This document shows, one piece after another, positions 6,665-13,929 of a DNA stretch of 19,113 bases (its first letter is position 1; each line of letters starts with the position of its first letter). A program made the translations under genes and the position numbers. This DNA is from Patulibacter sp. (GTDB taxonomy: Bacteria; Actinomycetota; Thermoleophilia; Solirubrobacterales; Solirubrobacteraceae): positions 1-19,113 of the forward strand of contig JAVHXX010000010.1 in assembly GCA_031119595.1 (NCBI GenBank), in the 5' to 3' direction. The notes beneath the pieces were generated by a model. The model was not told the origin of the DNA. It made no database searches and saw only the letters and a list, made by a program, of their open reading frames with translations.

Positions 6665-8644
6665 CCCGAAGTACTCCACGCGCCCGGCGCCGTTGCGCTC
6701 GAGCGAGATGAAGAGGCGCTTGCGCCACAGCGCCATCCCGCCGGGCGTCTTCGACTCGGCGAGCGTCACGCGCGAGAGGAAGTAGGAGGCGTTCTCGAGA
6801 TCGAGGGTCATCCCGAGACGGTCCTCGATCATCGCGAGCGTCTCCGGCACGTGCGGCCGGTCCTGGAAGCCGTACTTCGCCTTCACCAGCACGATGCCGT
6901 CGTCCGGGATGACGACGGTGTCGACCTCGCAGCGGGCGTCCGGGGTCACGTGGGGCACGCCGACGGTCTCCACGTTGAAGACGACCACCTGCTCATGCAG
7001 CACGTGGTTGTGCTCGACGTTGAACCGCATCGCGAGCGGGGTCCGCTCGGGATCGGCGTTGAGGAAGACGGCGGTGCCCGGGACACGGATCGGGGGATCG
7101 TCGGAGGCGTCGAGCGCGAGGACGAAGTCGGTGAGCGAGCCCTCCTCCTCGGCGCGCCTCGCGGCGACGGAGAGCTGGCCGCGCCGCCAGGTCATCAGCA
7201 CCACGAAGATCACGCCGGCGATGACGAGCGGGAACCAGCCACCCGTGACGACCTTCGTGAGGTTCGCGAGGAAGAAGGCGAGGTCGACCGTGAGGAAACC
7301 GACGACGCCGACGGCGACGAGCCAGACGGGCTTCTGCCACAGCATCCGGACGACCACGAAGAAGAGGATGGTGTCGATCGCGAGCGTGCCCGTCACGGCG
7401 ATCCCGTACGCGGAGGCGAGGTGCGTGGACGAGCCGAACCCGACCACGAGGCCGAGGATCGCCACGTAGAGACCCCAGTTGATGACGGGCACGTAGATCT
7501 GGCCGACCTCGTGCCGCGAGGTGTGGCGGATCGTGAGGTACGGCAGGAAGCCGAGGCGCACGGCCTGCCGGGTGACCGAGAACGCGCCGGAGATCACGGC
7601 CTGTGAGGCGATCACGGTCGCCGCCGTGGCGAGGACCAGCAGCGGGATGAGGAGATCGTGGGGGACGAGGCGGTACAGCGGCGACTCGATCGCCGACGGA
7701 TCCTTCAGCAGGAGTGCGCCTTGGCCCATGTAGTTCAGGAACAGCGCCGGCATCACGAACAGGAACCACGCGCGGCGGATCGGGGAGCGGCCGAAGTGGC
7801 CCATGTCGGCGTAGAGCGCCTCGGCGCCGGTCACCGCGAGCACCACGGAGGCGAGCGCGAGGAACGCCATCTTCGGTTCGTCGACGAAGAACGCGACGGC
7901 GTAGTGGGGTGAGAGCGACTGGAGGATCGCCGGCTCGTGGACGATCTTCGCGATGCCCATCACGCCGAGGACCCCGAACCAGAGTCCCATCACCGGCCCG
8001 AAGGCGCGCCCGACGACACCGGTCCCGAACCGCTGGATGAAGAACAGACCCGTGAGGATCGCCACGGCGATCGGCACGACGTAGTCGGCGAGCCCGGGCG
8101 CGGCGAGCTTCAGCCCCTCGACCGCGGACAGCACGGAGATCGCGGGCGTGATCATGCCGTCGCCGTAGAAGAGCGCCGCCCCGAAGATCCCGAGCGCGAC
8201 GAGCCCGAAGGTGGCCTTCGGGCTCCTCACGGGCAACGCCTCGACCTTCGCGATGAGGGCCATGATGCCGCCCTCGCCGTCGTTGTCGGCGCGCATGATG
8301 AACGTGACGTACTTGAGCGAGACGATGATCGTGATCGACCAGAAGATCAGGCTGAGCACGCCGTAGACGTGCGCGTGGGCGATCGCGAGCTTGTGCGGCC
8401 CGTCGAACGTCTCCTTCATCGCGTAGAGCGGGCTCGTGCCGATGTCGCCGAAGACCACGCCGAGGGCTCCGAGGGTGAGCGCCGCGCCGCTGCTCTTCGC
8501 ATGGATGCTCACCGGGGCGGCCGGCGGCGGCGCGTCGCCGGGTGCCCCATCCAGCGTGCCCGGCACGCCCTCGGACGCGACCGCTGCGGCGGCAGGGGAG
8601 GCGGGATCGCCCTCGGAGGCCGGGGCTGCGTCGGGCGATGCCAT
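6617..8644 (-). CDS. kup: KUP-family potassium uptake transporter
   Basis: Potassium-proton symporter of the KUP/HAK/KT family in the cytoplasmic membrane, 675 residues. The family signature GVVFGDIGTSPLYA is at about residues 62-75 in TM1. About twelve hydrophobic segments follow up to about residue 490, including FYGDGMITPAISVLSAVEG. A soluble C-terminal domain (from about 500) has the usual GTAVFLN, FNVEHNHVLHEQVV and Y/F-FLSR segments and ends in GSEIEV. The N-terminus has about 47 Ala/Pro-rich residues before the conserved part, longer than in typical members. ATG at 8644 has no Shine-Dalgarno, but CAAGAT (nAnnnT) ends 7 nt before it, which would fit a leaderless mRNA. It is divergent from the VOC gene and convergent, with overlap, with the MFS gene. 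No c-di-AMP riboswitch fits in the short upstream gap. Confidence 0.96.
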   Translation of the reverse strand: MASPDAAPASEGDPASPAAAAVASEGVPGTLDGAPGDAPPPAAPVSIHAKSSGAALTLGALGVVFGDIGTSPLYAMKETFDGPHKLAIAHAHVYGVLSLIFWSITIIVSLKYVTFIMRADNDGEGGIMALIAKVEALPVRSPKATFGLVALGIFGAALFYGDGMITPAISVLSAVEGLKLAAPGLADYVVPIAVAILTGLFFIQRFGTGVVGRAFGPVMGLWFGVLGVMGIAKIVHEPAILQSLSPHYAVAFFVDEPKMAFLALASVVLAVTGAEALYADMGHFGRSPIRRAWFLFVMPALFLNYMGQGALLLKDPSAIESPLYRLVPHDLLIPLLVLATAATVIASQAVISGAFSVTRQAVRLGFLPYLTIRHTSRHEVGQIYVPVINWGLYVAILGLVVGFGSSTHLASAYGIAVTGTLAIDTILFFVVVRMLWQKPVWLVAVGVVGFLTVDLAFFLANLTKVVTGGWFPLVIAGVIFVVLMTWRRGQLSVAARRAEEEGSLTDFVLALDASDDPPIRVPGTAVFLNADPERTPLAMRFNVEHNHVLHEQVVVFNVETVGVPHVTPDARCEVDTVVIPDDGIVLVKAKYGFQDRPHVPETLAMIEDRLGMTLDLENASYFLSRVTLAESKTPGGMALWRKRLFISLERNGAGRVEYFGLPHDKVVSFGSEIEV

Positions 8645-8670
8645 GGCCGGGATCTTGCCGTGCTCGCAGG

Positions 8671-8684
8671 CGGAGCACGCTCCG
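8671..8684. repeat. Inverted repeat upstream of kup
   Basis: CGGAGC-AC-GCTCCG forms a perfect 6-bp inverted repeat 26-40 nt upstream of the kup start, where a -35 element would be expected. It may be an operator for kup or just GC-rich symmetry. Confidence 0.25.
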
Positions 8685-8705
8685 GATCACGAAGCCTGGC
8701 GCGCG

Positions 8706-8728
8706 CCGACCGATGAGTTCGCGTGCGC
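8706..8728 (+). repeat. Intergenic repeat copy 2 (14-mer core), upstream of VOC gene
   Basis: Second copy of CCGACCGATGAGTT, followed by CGC and then GTGCGC as in copy 1 (5078-5100). It is 49 nt before the VOC start, in the same orientation relative to the following gene. The recurrence ahead of two unrelated plus-strand genes suggests a common regulator or sigma factor. Confidence 0.5.
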
Positions 8729-8767
8729 ATGGGAGTCTGGCCTTCCGAACCCCAAGGGAGCAGGACC

Positions 8768-9157
8768 ATGTTCAAGGACACCCAGACCTTCAGCGGCTTC
8801 TCCGTCGACGACCTCGACGCCGCGAAGGCCTTCTATGCCGACACCCTCGGCCTCGAGGTCGAGGTGACCGAGATGGGTGGCCTGATCCTGAGCCCCGGCA
8901 CGCCCCGGGCGACCTGGGTCTACGTGAAGCCGAACCACGAGCCCGCGACGTTCACGATCCTCAACTTCCAGGTGGACGACGTCCACGCGACGGTGCGGCA
9001 GCTCGTCGAGCGGGGCATCACCTTCGAGCGCTACCCGGGGATGGACGAGAAGCAGACGCCCGACGGCGTGTTCACCGGCGGCGGCCCGCTCATCGCGTGG
9101 TTCACGGACCCGGCGGGGAACATCCTGAGCGTGATCGAGCACGGCGTCTCCGCGTGA
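8768..9157 (+). CDS. VOC-superfamily (glyoxalase/bleomycin-resistance fold) protein
   Basis: Small cytoplasmic protein of 129 residues with the two beta-alpha-beta-beta-beta units of the vicinal oxygen chelate fold. Unit 1 opens with FSGFSVDDLDAAKAFYADTLGLEV and unit 2 with FTILNFQVDDVHATVRQLVERGI. The typical closing segment is WFTDPAGNILSVIEH. Metal ligands of true glyoxalase I are not clearly present, so the reaction cannot be assigned; members include lyases, dioxygenases and binding proteins. ATG at 8768 has GGGAG 7 nt upstream, and an in-frame extension to 8723 is non-conserved. It stands alone, divergent from kup, and ends 30 nt before the convergent Lrp-like gene. Its upstream region carries the 14-mer shared with the MFS gene at 5162. 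Confidence 0.88.
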   Translation: MFKDTQTFSGFSVDDLDAAKAFYADTLGLEVEVTEMGGLILSPGTPRATWVYVKPNHEPATFTILNFQVDDVHATVRQLVERGITFERYPGMDEKQTPDGVFTGGGPLIAWFTDPAGNILSVIEHGVSA

Positions 9158-9164
9158 GCGACCG

Positions 9165-9182
9165 GCGGCGGCACGCCTCCGC
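9165..9182. terminator. Imperfect hairpin between convergent VOC and Lrp-like genes
   Basis: GCGGCGGC (9165-9172) and GCCTCCGC (9175-9182) pair at 7 of 8 positions in the 30-nt gap between the two stop codons. It could serve both genes as a terminator. The minimal 2-nt loop would have to open at least one pair. Confidence 0.25.
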
Positions 9183-9187
9183 GCGGG

Positions 9188-10228
9188 TCATCGCCTCAGC
9201 GGATCCGGCAGGCGGGGCCCGTCCATGATCGCTCCGGCCTGCTTCACGTTGCGCAGGACGGGAGACACCTCGACGCCCCGGATCCCCGGCAGCGAACCGA
9301 GCTGGCGGGTCACGTACCGGTAGAGCTCGTCGACGTCGCGACACCGGACCCCGGCGAAGAGGTTCGCGTTGCCGGAGATCGCGGCGACGAAGGCGCTCTC
9401 GTCGTGCTCGGCCACCAGGCTGCCGACCTCTTCGAGATCGCCCGGAGCCACCGTGATCCAGAGCATCGCCGCCACCGGGAACCCGAGCAGTTCGTGAGCG
9501 ATGTCCACGTCGAGGTACACGCGGCCGCTGTCGAGGAGGGCGTCGAAGCGTCGCGCGGCCTGCGCCGGCGTCAGCCCGGTGGCCTGCGCGAGGTCGGCGT
9601 AGCTCGCACGGCCGTCACGGCGCAGGGCGGTGAGGAGCTTCGCGTCGGTCGGTTCGCTCCCGAGGGCCGCGACGTCCACGCCGGCCGTGCGGCGGCGCGA
9701 CCGCGTGCTGCCGTCCGGGGCGAGCGCCGCGGCCTGCTCCGCCGTGAGCGGGTCGCCGAAAGCGCCCCACTCGGAGGTCGTCGTCACGAACGGCCGCATG
9801 ATCGCGAGCGGGGCCATCGCGATCACCTGGGCGGTGCGGGGGAGACGGTCGAGGAGCATGCGATCACGCTCCTCGCGCGTGCGCGGACGCACCGAGCAGA
9901 CCACCTCGGTCCCGCCGGCCGTCATCGACACCCAGGAGACGTCGTCACGGCGGGAGATGAGCTCGGCGAAACTCGTCGCGGAGGCCGGCTGCAGCTGGAT
10001 CCGGACCATCCAACCCATCCCGGCCCGGTCGGTCTCGGGGATCGCGACGACCTGCACCACGCCCGCTTCGCGGAGCCGGCGGAACCGCCGCGCGACCGTC
10101 TGTTCGGAGCTCCCGAGGACCTCGGCGATCCGGCTGAACGAGGCGCGGCCGTCGGACTGGAGCGCGTGAATGATCTGACGGTCGAGTCGGTCGATCGTGA
10201 TGGTTTCGTGGCTGGGATCCGTCGACAT
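9188..10228 (-). CDS. Tandem Lrp/AsnC-family transcriptional regulator (double HTH, double RAM)
   Basis: DNA-binding regulator of 346 residues, twice the usual Lrp/AsnC length. It holds two complete copies: HTH-1 at about 12-60 (LDRQIIHALQSDGRASFSRI), RAM/AsnC ligand domain 1 at about 73-150, HTH-2 at about 193-236 (TDAKLLTALRRDGRASYADL) and RAM-2 at about 252-328. A basic linker (STRSRRRTAG, about 174-183) joins the halves. The two HTH units are clearly related, so the protein is an internal duplication and probably acts as a pseudo-dimer. Lrp-type RAM domains usually bind amino acids or small metabolites; the ligand here is unknown. ATG at 10228 lacks a Shine-Dalgarno, but TAGCAT ends 7 nt before it, so a leaderless message is likely. 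An in-frame ATG at 10246 lies upstream of that box. It is divergent from a DHA2 efflux pump, the likely target. Confidence 0.9.
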   Translation of the reverse strand: MSTDPSHETITIDRLDRQIIHALQSDGRASFSRIAEVLGSSEQTVARRFRRLREAGVVQVVAIPETDRAGMGWMVRIQLQPASATSFAELISRRDDVSWVSMTAGGTEVVCSVRPRTREERDRMLLDRLPRTAQVIAMAPLAIMRPFVTTTSEWGAFGDPLTAEQAAALAPDGSTRSRRRTAGVDVAALGSEPTDAKLLTALRRDGRASYADLAQATGLTPAQAARRFDALLDSGRVYLDVDIAHELLGFPVAAMLWITVAPGDLEEVGSLVAEHDESAFVAAISGNANLFAGVRCRDVDELYRYVTRQLGSLPGIRGVEVSPVLRNVKQAGAIMDGPRLPDPLRR

Positions 10229-10235
10229 TGGAGGA

Positions 10236-10246
10236 ATGCTACGCAT
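10236..10246 (-). promoter_or_regulatory. -10 box of the Lrp-like gene inside a small palindrome
   Basis: TAGCAT (10241-10236, minus strand) ends 7 nt before the ATG at 10228. It forms part of ATGC-TAC-GCAT (10236-10246), a 4-bp inverted repeat with a 3-nt centre. The position, between the divergent regulator and pump and over the regulator's -10, suits an autoregulatory operator. The arms are short, so chance is possible. Confidence 0.4.
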
Positions 10247-10351
10247 CCGGTCAAAGTGCTGGCGGGCGTTCCCGTCGTGGGCGATGCTCTGTCCATGGCC
10301 GGGCCGCCGCTCGCCCGGCACCAAGGCCCAGACCGAAAGGACGGCGCTCCC

Positions 10352-11905
10352 ATGCGCAAATGGCTCCCACTGCTGGCGGTGTCGCTCGGCACCTTCATGC
10401 TCCTCATCGACGTCACCATCGTGAACGTCGCCCTGCCCTCGATGGCGACGGGGCTCCACGCCTCGTTCACCGACCTCCAATGGGTGGTCGACATCTACGC
10501 GCTGGCCCTGGCCGCGCTCCTCCTCGGTGTCGGATCGCTCGCCGATCTCTTCGGGCGTCGCCGGCTCTACGTCGGCGGACTCGTCCTGTTCGCGGTGGCC
10601 TCCGCCGTGTGCGGCGCCGCCCCCGACGCGACCACGCTGATCGTGGCTCGCGCGGTGCAGGGCATCGGCGCGGCAGCGATGTTCGCGACGACGATCGCCC
10701 TCATCGCCCAGACCTATCGCGGCAAGGACGCCGGGATCGCCTTCGGGGTCTGGGGTGCCGTCAGCGGCGCCGCCGCCGCGCTCGGACCGATCACCGGCGG
10801 CCTGCTCACCGAGGCGATCTCGTGGCGGTGGGTGTTCTTCGTGAACCTGCCCATCTCCATCGCCGCAGTCGTGCTCACGCTGCGGGCCTTCGAGCAGGCC
10901 CGTCCCCGGTCGCGGCCGAAGATCGACGTCCCCGGCATCGCGGTGTTCACGGCTGCGGCGAGCATGATCACCTACGCCCTGATCCGCGCGAACGACGCGG
11001 GCTGGACCTCCGCAGAGACCCTCGGCCTCATCGGCGCCGGCGCGGTCGCCCTCGCCCTGTTCGCGGTGATCGAGTCGCTGACCACGCAGCCCATGCTCGA
11101 CCTCCGTCTCCTGAAGCGGGGATCGTTCACCGGCGTCGTGGTCGGCGCGGCCTTCCTGTCGGCGTCGGCGTTCGCGAGCCTGGCCTACACGTCGATCTGG
11201 CTCCAGTCGGTCATCGACCTCTCGCCGATCGAGACCGGCCTCGTGATGCTGCCGCTGAGTGCGAGCGCCTTCGCGGTGTCCGCCGGGATCGGGCGGTTCC
11301 TCCACGACTCCAATCCACGCTGGATCATCAGCGGCGGGGTGCTGCTGATCGGCATCGGCAGTTTGCTCCAGGCGAACCTCGATGCCTCCTCGAGCTGGGG
11401 TGCGCTCACCATCGGCCTGCTCTTCGTGGGCGTCGGGGTGGGGTTGGCGAGCCCGACGCTCGTCTCGACCGGCATGGGCGCCGTGCCCCGCGAGAACGGT
11501 GGCATGGCGTCCGGTGCGGTGAACACGGGGCGCCAGCTCGGCTTCGCGCTCGGGATCGCGGTCCTCGGAGGCGTGTTCCAGAGCAGCATCCAGCACCACC
11601 TGGCCGACGGTGGAACCCGGGGTGCGGACGCGCTCGGCAAGGCCGTGAGCGGCGGCGGCGCGCAGGGCGTCCTGGCCCAGGTCCCGGCGGCGCAGCACGC
11701 TGCCCTCGACCATGCGATCCGGTCCGCGGTGGCCGGTGGCCTGCAGACCACGTACCTCGTCGCCGGCGGCGTCGGGATCGTCGGAGCCGCGATCGTCGCC
11801 CTGCTCGTGCGTCGCCCGTCGCCCGCCCCGTGGGAGGCGAAGGAGCAGGCCGAGGCCGAGGTGTCCTCGGCTGCCGGTGACGCGCTCACCCTCGAAACGG
11901 CCTGA
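10352..11905 (+). CDS. DHA2-family MFS efflux transporter (14 TM), divergent from tandem Lrp
   Basis: Drug-exporter-like membrane protein of 517 residues. TM1 carries LIDVTIVNVALPSM (residues 18-31). Motif A GSLADLFGRRR is at 61-71. ISWRWVFFVNLPI marks the DHA2 family, and GPITGG gives motif C in TM5. It is a paralogue-type relative of the transporter at 5162 with the same architecture. The C-terminal tail is acidic and Ala/Glu-rich (KEQAEAEVSSAAGDA). ATG at 10352 is preferred because AAAGGA lies 10 nt upstream; an earlier in-frame ATG at 10295 would add polar residues without a good site. A 123-bp gap separates it from the divergent Lrp-like regulator, a common arrangement for locally regulated efflux pumps. 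The substrate is unknown, although Lrp linkage makes amino acids or their derivatives worth considering. Confidence 0.93.
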   Translation: MRKWLPLLAVSLGTFMLLIDVTIVNVALPSMATGLHASFTDLQWVVDIYALALAALLLGVGSLADLFGRRRLYVGGLVLFAVASAVCGAAPDATTLIVARAVQGIGAAAMFATTIALIAQTYRGKDAGIAFGVWGAVSGAAAALGPITGGLLTEAISWRWVFFVNLPISIAAVVLTLRAFEQARPRSRPKIDVPGIAVFTAAASMITYALIRANDAGWTSAETLGLIGAGAVALALFAVIESLTTQPMLDLRLLKRGSFTGVVVGAAFLSASAFASLAYTSIWLQSVIDLSPIETGLVMLPLSASAFAVSAGIGRFLHDSNPRWIISGGVLLIGIGSLLQANLDASSSWGALTIGLLFVGVGVGLASPTLVSTGMGAVPRENGGMASGAVNTGRQLGFALGIAVLGGVFQSSIQHHLADGGTRGADALGKAVSGGGAQGVLAQVPAAQHAALDHAIRSAVAGGLQTTYLVAGGVGIVGAAIVALLVRRPSPAPWEAKEQAEAEVSSAAGDALTLETA

Positions 11906-11916
11906 GTCGCAGACCG

Positions 11917-11955
11917 CTGGTATCGCCTGCCGGCCCGTTCGGCGGGCGGTACCAG
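11917..11955 (+). terminator. 16-bp hairpin terminator after the DHA2 gene
   Basis: CTGGTATCGCCTGCCG (11917-11932) pairs with CGGCGGGCGGTACCAG (11940-11955) around a 7-nt loop. Fourteen pairs are Watson-Crick and two are U-G wobbles that work only in plus-strand RNA. It starts 12 nt after the stop codon. There is no U-tract. The strand asymmetry supports an RNA-level role. Confidence 0.65.
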
Positions 11956-11984
11956 GGGACACCGCCTGCCGGCGCGGATATGGT
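11956..11984 (+). promoter_or_regulatory. Predicted promoter of the adenylate cyclase gene
   Basis: GGGACA (11956-11961, 4/6 to TTGACA), a 17-nt spacer and TATGGT (11979-11984, TANNNT) lie directly after the preceding hairpin and 9 nt before the ATG at 11994. No Shine-Dalgarno is present, which again suggests a leaderless transcript. Confidence 0.45.
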
Positions 11985-11993
11985 GCGTCGGGC

Positions 11994-13124
11994 ATGCCGG
12001 ACGCCGACCACTTCGCCGCCCTCGGCCTGCTGGACGGGCTCGAGGGCGCGGCGCGCGAGGAGCGCATCGAGCTCCTCCAGTACCTCCGCGACGACTACGA
12101 GCTCAGTGACGAGGCGATGGTCCGCTCCACGCTGGCGGGCACGATCGTCCTCGCGGCCGCCGGGCGGCGCGTCGGCACGGGCGAGCTCTACAGCGCCCGC
12201 GACATCGCCCGCGAATCGGGCATGAGCGTCGAGCTCCTCACCGAGCTCGTCCGCGCGAGTGCGCTCCCGGCGCCGCTCGACCCCGACGCGATCGTCTATT
12301 CGGAGACCCACCTCGAGGTCGCCCGGTCGATCGAGGCGTTCGTCCAGGCCGGGATCCAGCCCGAGCAGATGCTCAATATCGCCCGGGTCCTCGGACGTGG
12401 TCTGGCTCAGGCCGCCGACCTCATGCGCCAGACCGTCATGGAACTCGCGATCGCTCCGGGCGTGTCGGAGCACCAGCTGTCGGAGACCTACGCGAACGCC
12501 TCCGCGGGGCTGGCGCCGATGCTCGGCCCGCTCGTCGAACAGCTCCTGCGCCTCCACCTCCACAACGCCGTCCGCGACGAGATCGTCACGGAGGCCGAGC
12601 GCGAGGCGGGCGAGTTGCCCGGCGCCCGCGACGTGACCGTCGCGTTCGCCGACCTCGTCGGGTTCACGAAGCTCGGCGAGCAGCTTCCTCCCGGCGAGCT
12701 CGAGGCCGTGGCCGACCGGCTCGTGGTCCTCACGGGCGAGATCGTGGCGTCGCCGGTACGCCTCGTGAAGTCCGTCGGCGACGCCGTCCTGCTCGTCTCC
12801 TCGGACACCCGCGCCCTGCTCGAGACCGCGCTCGTCCTCCTCGACCGTGTCGAGGCGCAGGGCCGCGACTTTCCGCAGGTGCGCATCGGGCTCGCGCACG
12901 GTCCGGCGGTGACCCGCGCCGGCGACTGGTTCGGTCGGCCGGTCAACCTCGCGAGTCGGATCACGGGCGTGGCCCGGGCAGGGTCCGTGGTGACCGACCG
13001 GGCGACCCGCGACGCCATCGGGTCCGACGACTCCGTGACGTGGTCGACGGTGGGGGACCGTCGCCTCAAGGGGATCAGTTCGGGCGTGCGCCTCTACCGC
13101 GCGCGCCGCGCCGAGACCGGTTGA
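11994..13124 (+). CDS. Class III adenylate cyclase with Rv1264-type pH-sensing regulatory domain
   Basis: Converts ATP to cAMP; 376 residues, cytoplasmic, no TM segments. The helical N-terminal half (about 1-195) matches the autoinhibitory, pH-responsive domain known from Mycobacterium tuberculosis Rv1264, with LLDGLEGAAREERIELLQYL near the start, YSARDIARESGMS in the middle and AGIQPEQ later. The catalytic domain (about 213-372) keeps the full active-site set: metal-binding D220 (FADLVGFT) and D263 (VGDAV), adenine-selecting K259 and D311 (DWFG), and transition-state N318 and R322 (VNLASR). It is therefore predicted active as a homodimer and to make cAMP, not cGMP. ATG at 11994 is chosen because the N-terminus then aligns with the family and a promoter sits just upstream. 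It follows the DHA2 gene but is separated from it by a strong hairpin. Confidence 0.93.
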   Translation: MPDADHFAALGLLDGLEGAAREERIELLQYLRDDYELSDEAMVRSTLAGTIVLAAAGRRVGTGELYSARDIARESGMSVELLTELVRASALPAPLDPDAIVYSETHLEVARSIEAFVQAGIQPEQMLNIARVLGRGLAQAADLMRQTVMELAIAPGVSEHQLSETYANASAGLAPMLGPLVEQLLRLHLHNAVRDEIVTEAEREAGELPGARDVTVAFADLVGFTKLGEQLPPGELEAVADRLVVLTGEIVASPVRLVKSVGDAVLLVSSDTRALLETALVLLDRVEAQGRDFPQVRIGLAHGPAVTRAGDWFGRPVNLASRITGVARAGSVVTDRATRDAIGSDDSVTWSTVGDRRLKGISSGVRLYRARRAETG

Positions 13125-13139
13125 GCACGGCCTGCCGGA

Positions 13140-13154
13140 CACGGCGGATCCGTG
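13140..13154 (+). terminator. Short hairpin after the cyclase gene
   Basis: CACGG-CGGAT-CCGTG, a 5-bp stem with a 5-nt loop, 15 nt past the cyclase stop codon and ahead of the rhomboid gene. It is weak and lacks a U-tract. Confidence 0.25.
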
Positions 13155-13206
13155 ATGCGGCGGTGAACCGACTCCGGGTGGGCGATCCGGCTGGCACACT
13201 CCCGGC

Positions 13207-13806
13207 ATGACCAACGTCACCTGGGGAGCGCCCTCCAACCGCACCGGGCTGGGTGACGAACGCGTCCGCGGGGTCGGCTTCGTCGTCGTGATGGCCGCCG
13301 TCATGTGGGTCATCGAGGTCGTGAACGCGACGAGCGGCGGCGACCTCGACCGGTACGGGATCCGGCCGCGGCATTTCGCCGGCCTCGACGGGATCGCCTT
13401 CGCGCCGTTCCTGCACGCGAGTTGGCACCACCTCATCGGCAACACCGTCCCGTTCGTGATCCTCGGGGCGATCATCGCGCTCAGTGGGCTCGCGCGGATC
13501 ATCGCCGTCACGGTGATCGTCGCCCTCGTCGGTGGCCTCGGCACCTGGCTGATCGCCCCGGCGAACTCGATCCACATCGGCGCCAGCGGCGTGGTCTTCG
13601 GCTACGCTACCTATCTCATCGCGCGGTTCTGGTACTCCCGCGAGACGATCCACATCGTCGGCGGGATCGTGGTCATCGCGATCTGGGGCGCGACACTGCT
13701 CGGCGGGCTGATCCCGCACGACGGCATCTCATGGCAGGGGCACCTGTTCGGCGGCGTCGGCGGGGTGGTCGCGGCGGCGGTCCTCGACCGTCGCACACGC
13801 CCGTAG
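13207..13806 (+). CDS. Rhomboid-family intramembrane serine protease
   Basis: Membrane-embedded protease of 199 residues with about six TM helices, the minimal bacterial rhomboid core. The diagnostic residues are present: HHLIGN (74-79, the TM2 His/Asn oxyanion region), catalytic Ser127 in GASGVVFG and catalytic His179 in the last helix (WQGHLFGGVGG). Substrates would be cleaved within or near a TM segment; no substrate can be named from context. ATG at 13207 has no good Shine-Dalgarno, but CACACT ends 6 nt before it and may be a -10 box of a leaderless message. The gene sits alone between the cyclase and a secreted protein gene; whether that exported protein is a substrate is unknown. Confidence 0.93.
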   Translation: MTNVTWGAPSNRTGLGDERVRGVGFVVVMAAVMWVIEVVNATSGGDLDRYGIRPRHFAGLDGIAFAPFLHASWHHLIGNTVPFVILGAIIALSGLARIIAVTVIVALVGGLGTWLIAPANSIHIGASGVVFGYATYLIARFWYSRETIHIVGGIVVIAIWGATLLGGLIPHDGISWQGHLFGGVGGVVAAAVLDRRTRP

Positions 13807-13838
13807 CGCACCCTTCCCCGCGGGAGGAGCCGTATCAC

Positions 13839-13913
13839 GTGACGCATCAAGCGCCTGCGCGCCCGACCGCGAAGGGTTCGGGGACCCTCATTTCGCCCGG
13901 ATCCCCGGACTGA
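13839..13913 (+). other. Possible 24-codon small ORF (weak)
   Basis: GTG at 13839 follows a strong Shine-Dalgarno-like GGGAGGAG (13822-13829) at 9 nt and opens 24 codons ending in TGA at 13913. The peptide begins MTHQAPARPTAKG and resembles nothing recognised. It lies in the 221-nt gap before the secreted calcium-binding-repeat gene. It could be a leader peptide or a chance frame, since codon bias cannot decide at this length. Confidence 0.2.
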
Positions 13914-13929
13914 GTGGAGATTCCGCTTC

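Noticed and set aside
8645..8767. c-di-AMP (ydaO-type) riboswitch ahead of kup
   Set aside because: Such riboswitches often precede potassium transporter genes, but the 123-nt gap is too short and also holds the divergent VOC gene's upstream signals. A -10-like box sits next to the kup start.
10230..10238. GGAGG directly followed by AATG on the plus strand as a start of another gene
   Set aside because: The spacing to ATG is 1 nt, too short for initiation, and the frame it opens shows no conserved protein. It overlaps the regulator's promoter.
10229..12067. Minus-strand extension upstream of the tandem Lrp protein (959-codon frame)
   Set aside because: It is antisense to the DHA2 gene, low-complexity, and lies upstream of the Lrp promoter box. 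The Lrp unit starts naturally at 10228.
13873..13888. GGGTTCGGGGACCC stretch as a tRNA T-arm
   Set aside because: The loop does not match TTCRANY, and no acceptor, anticodon or D-arm can be built around it. It is a simple 5-bp stem.
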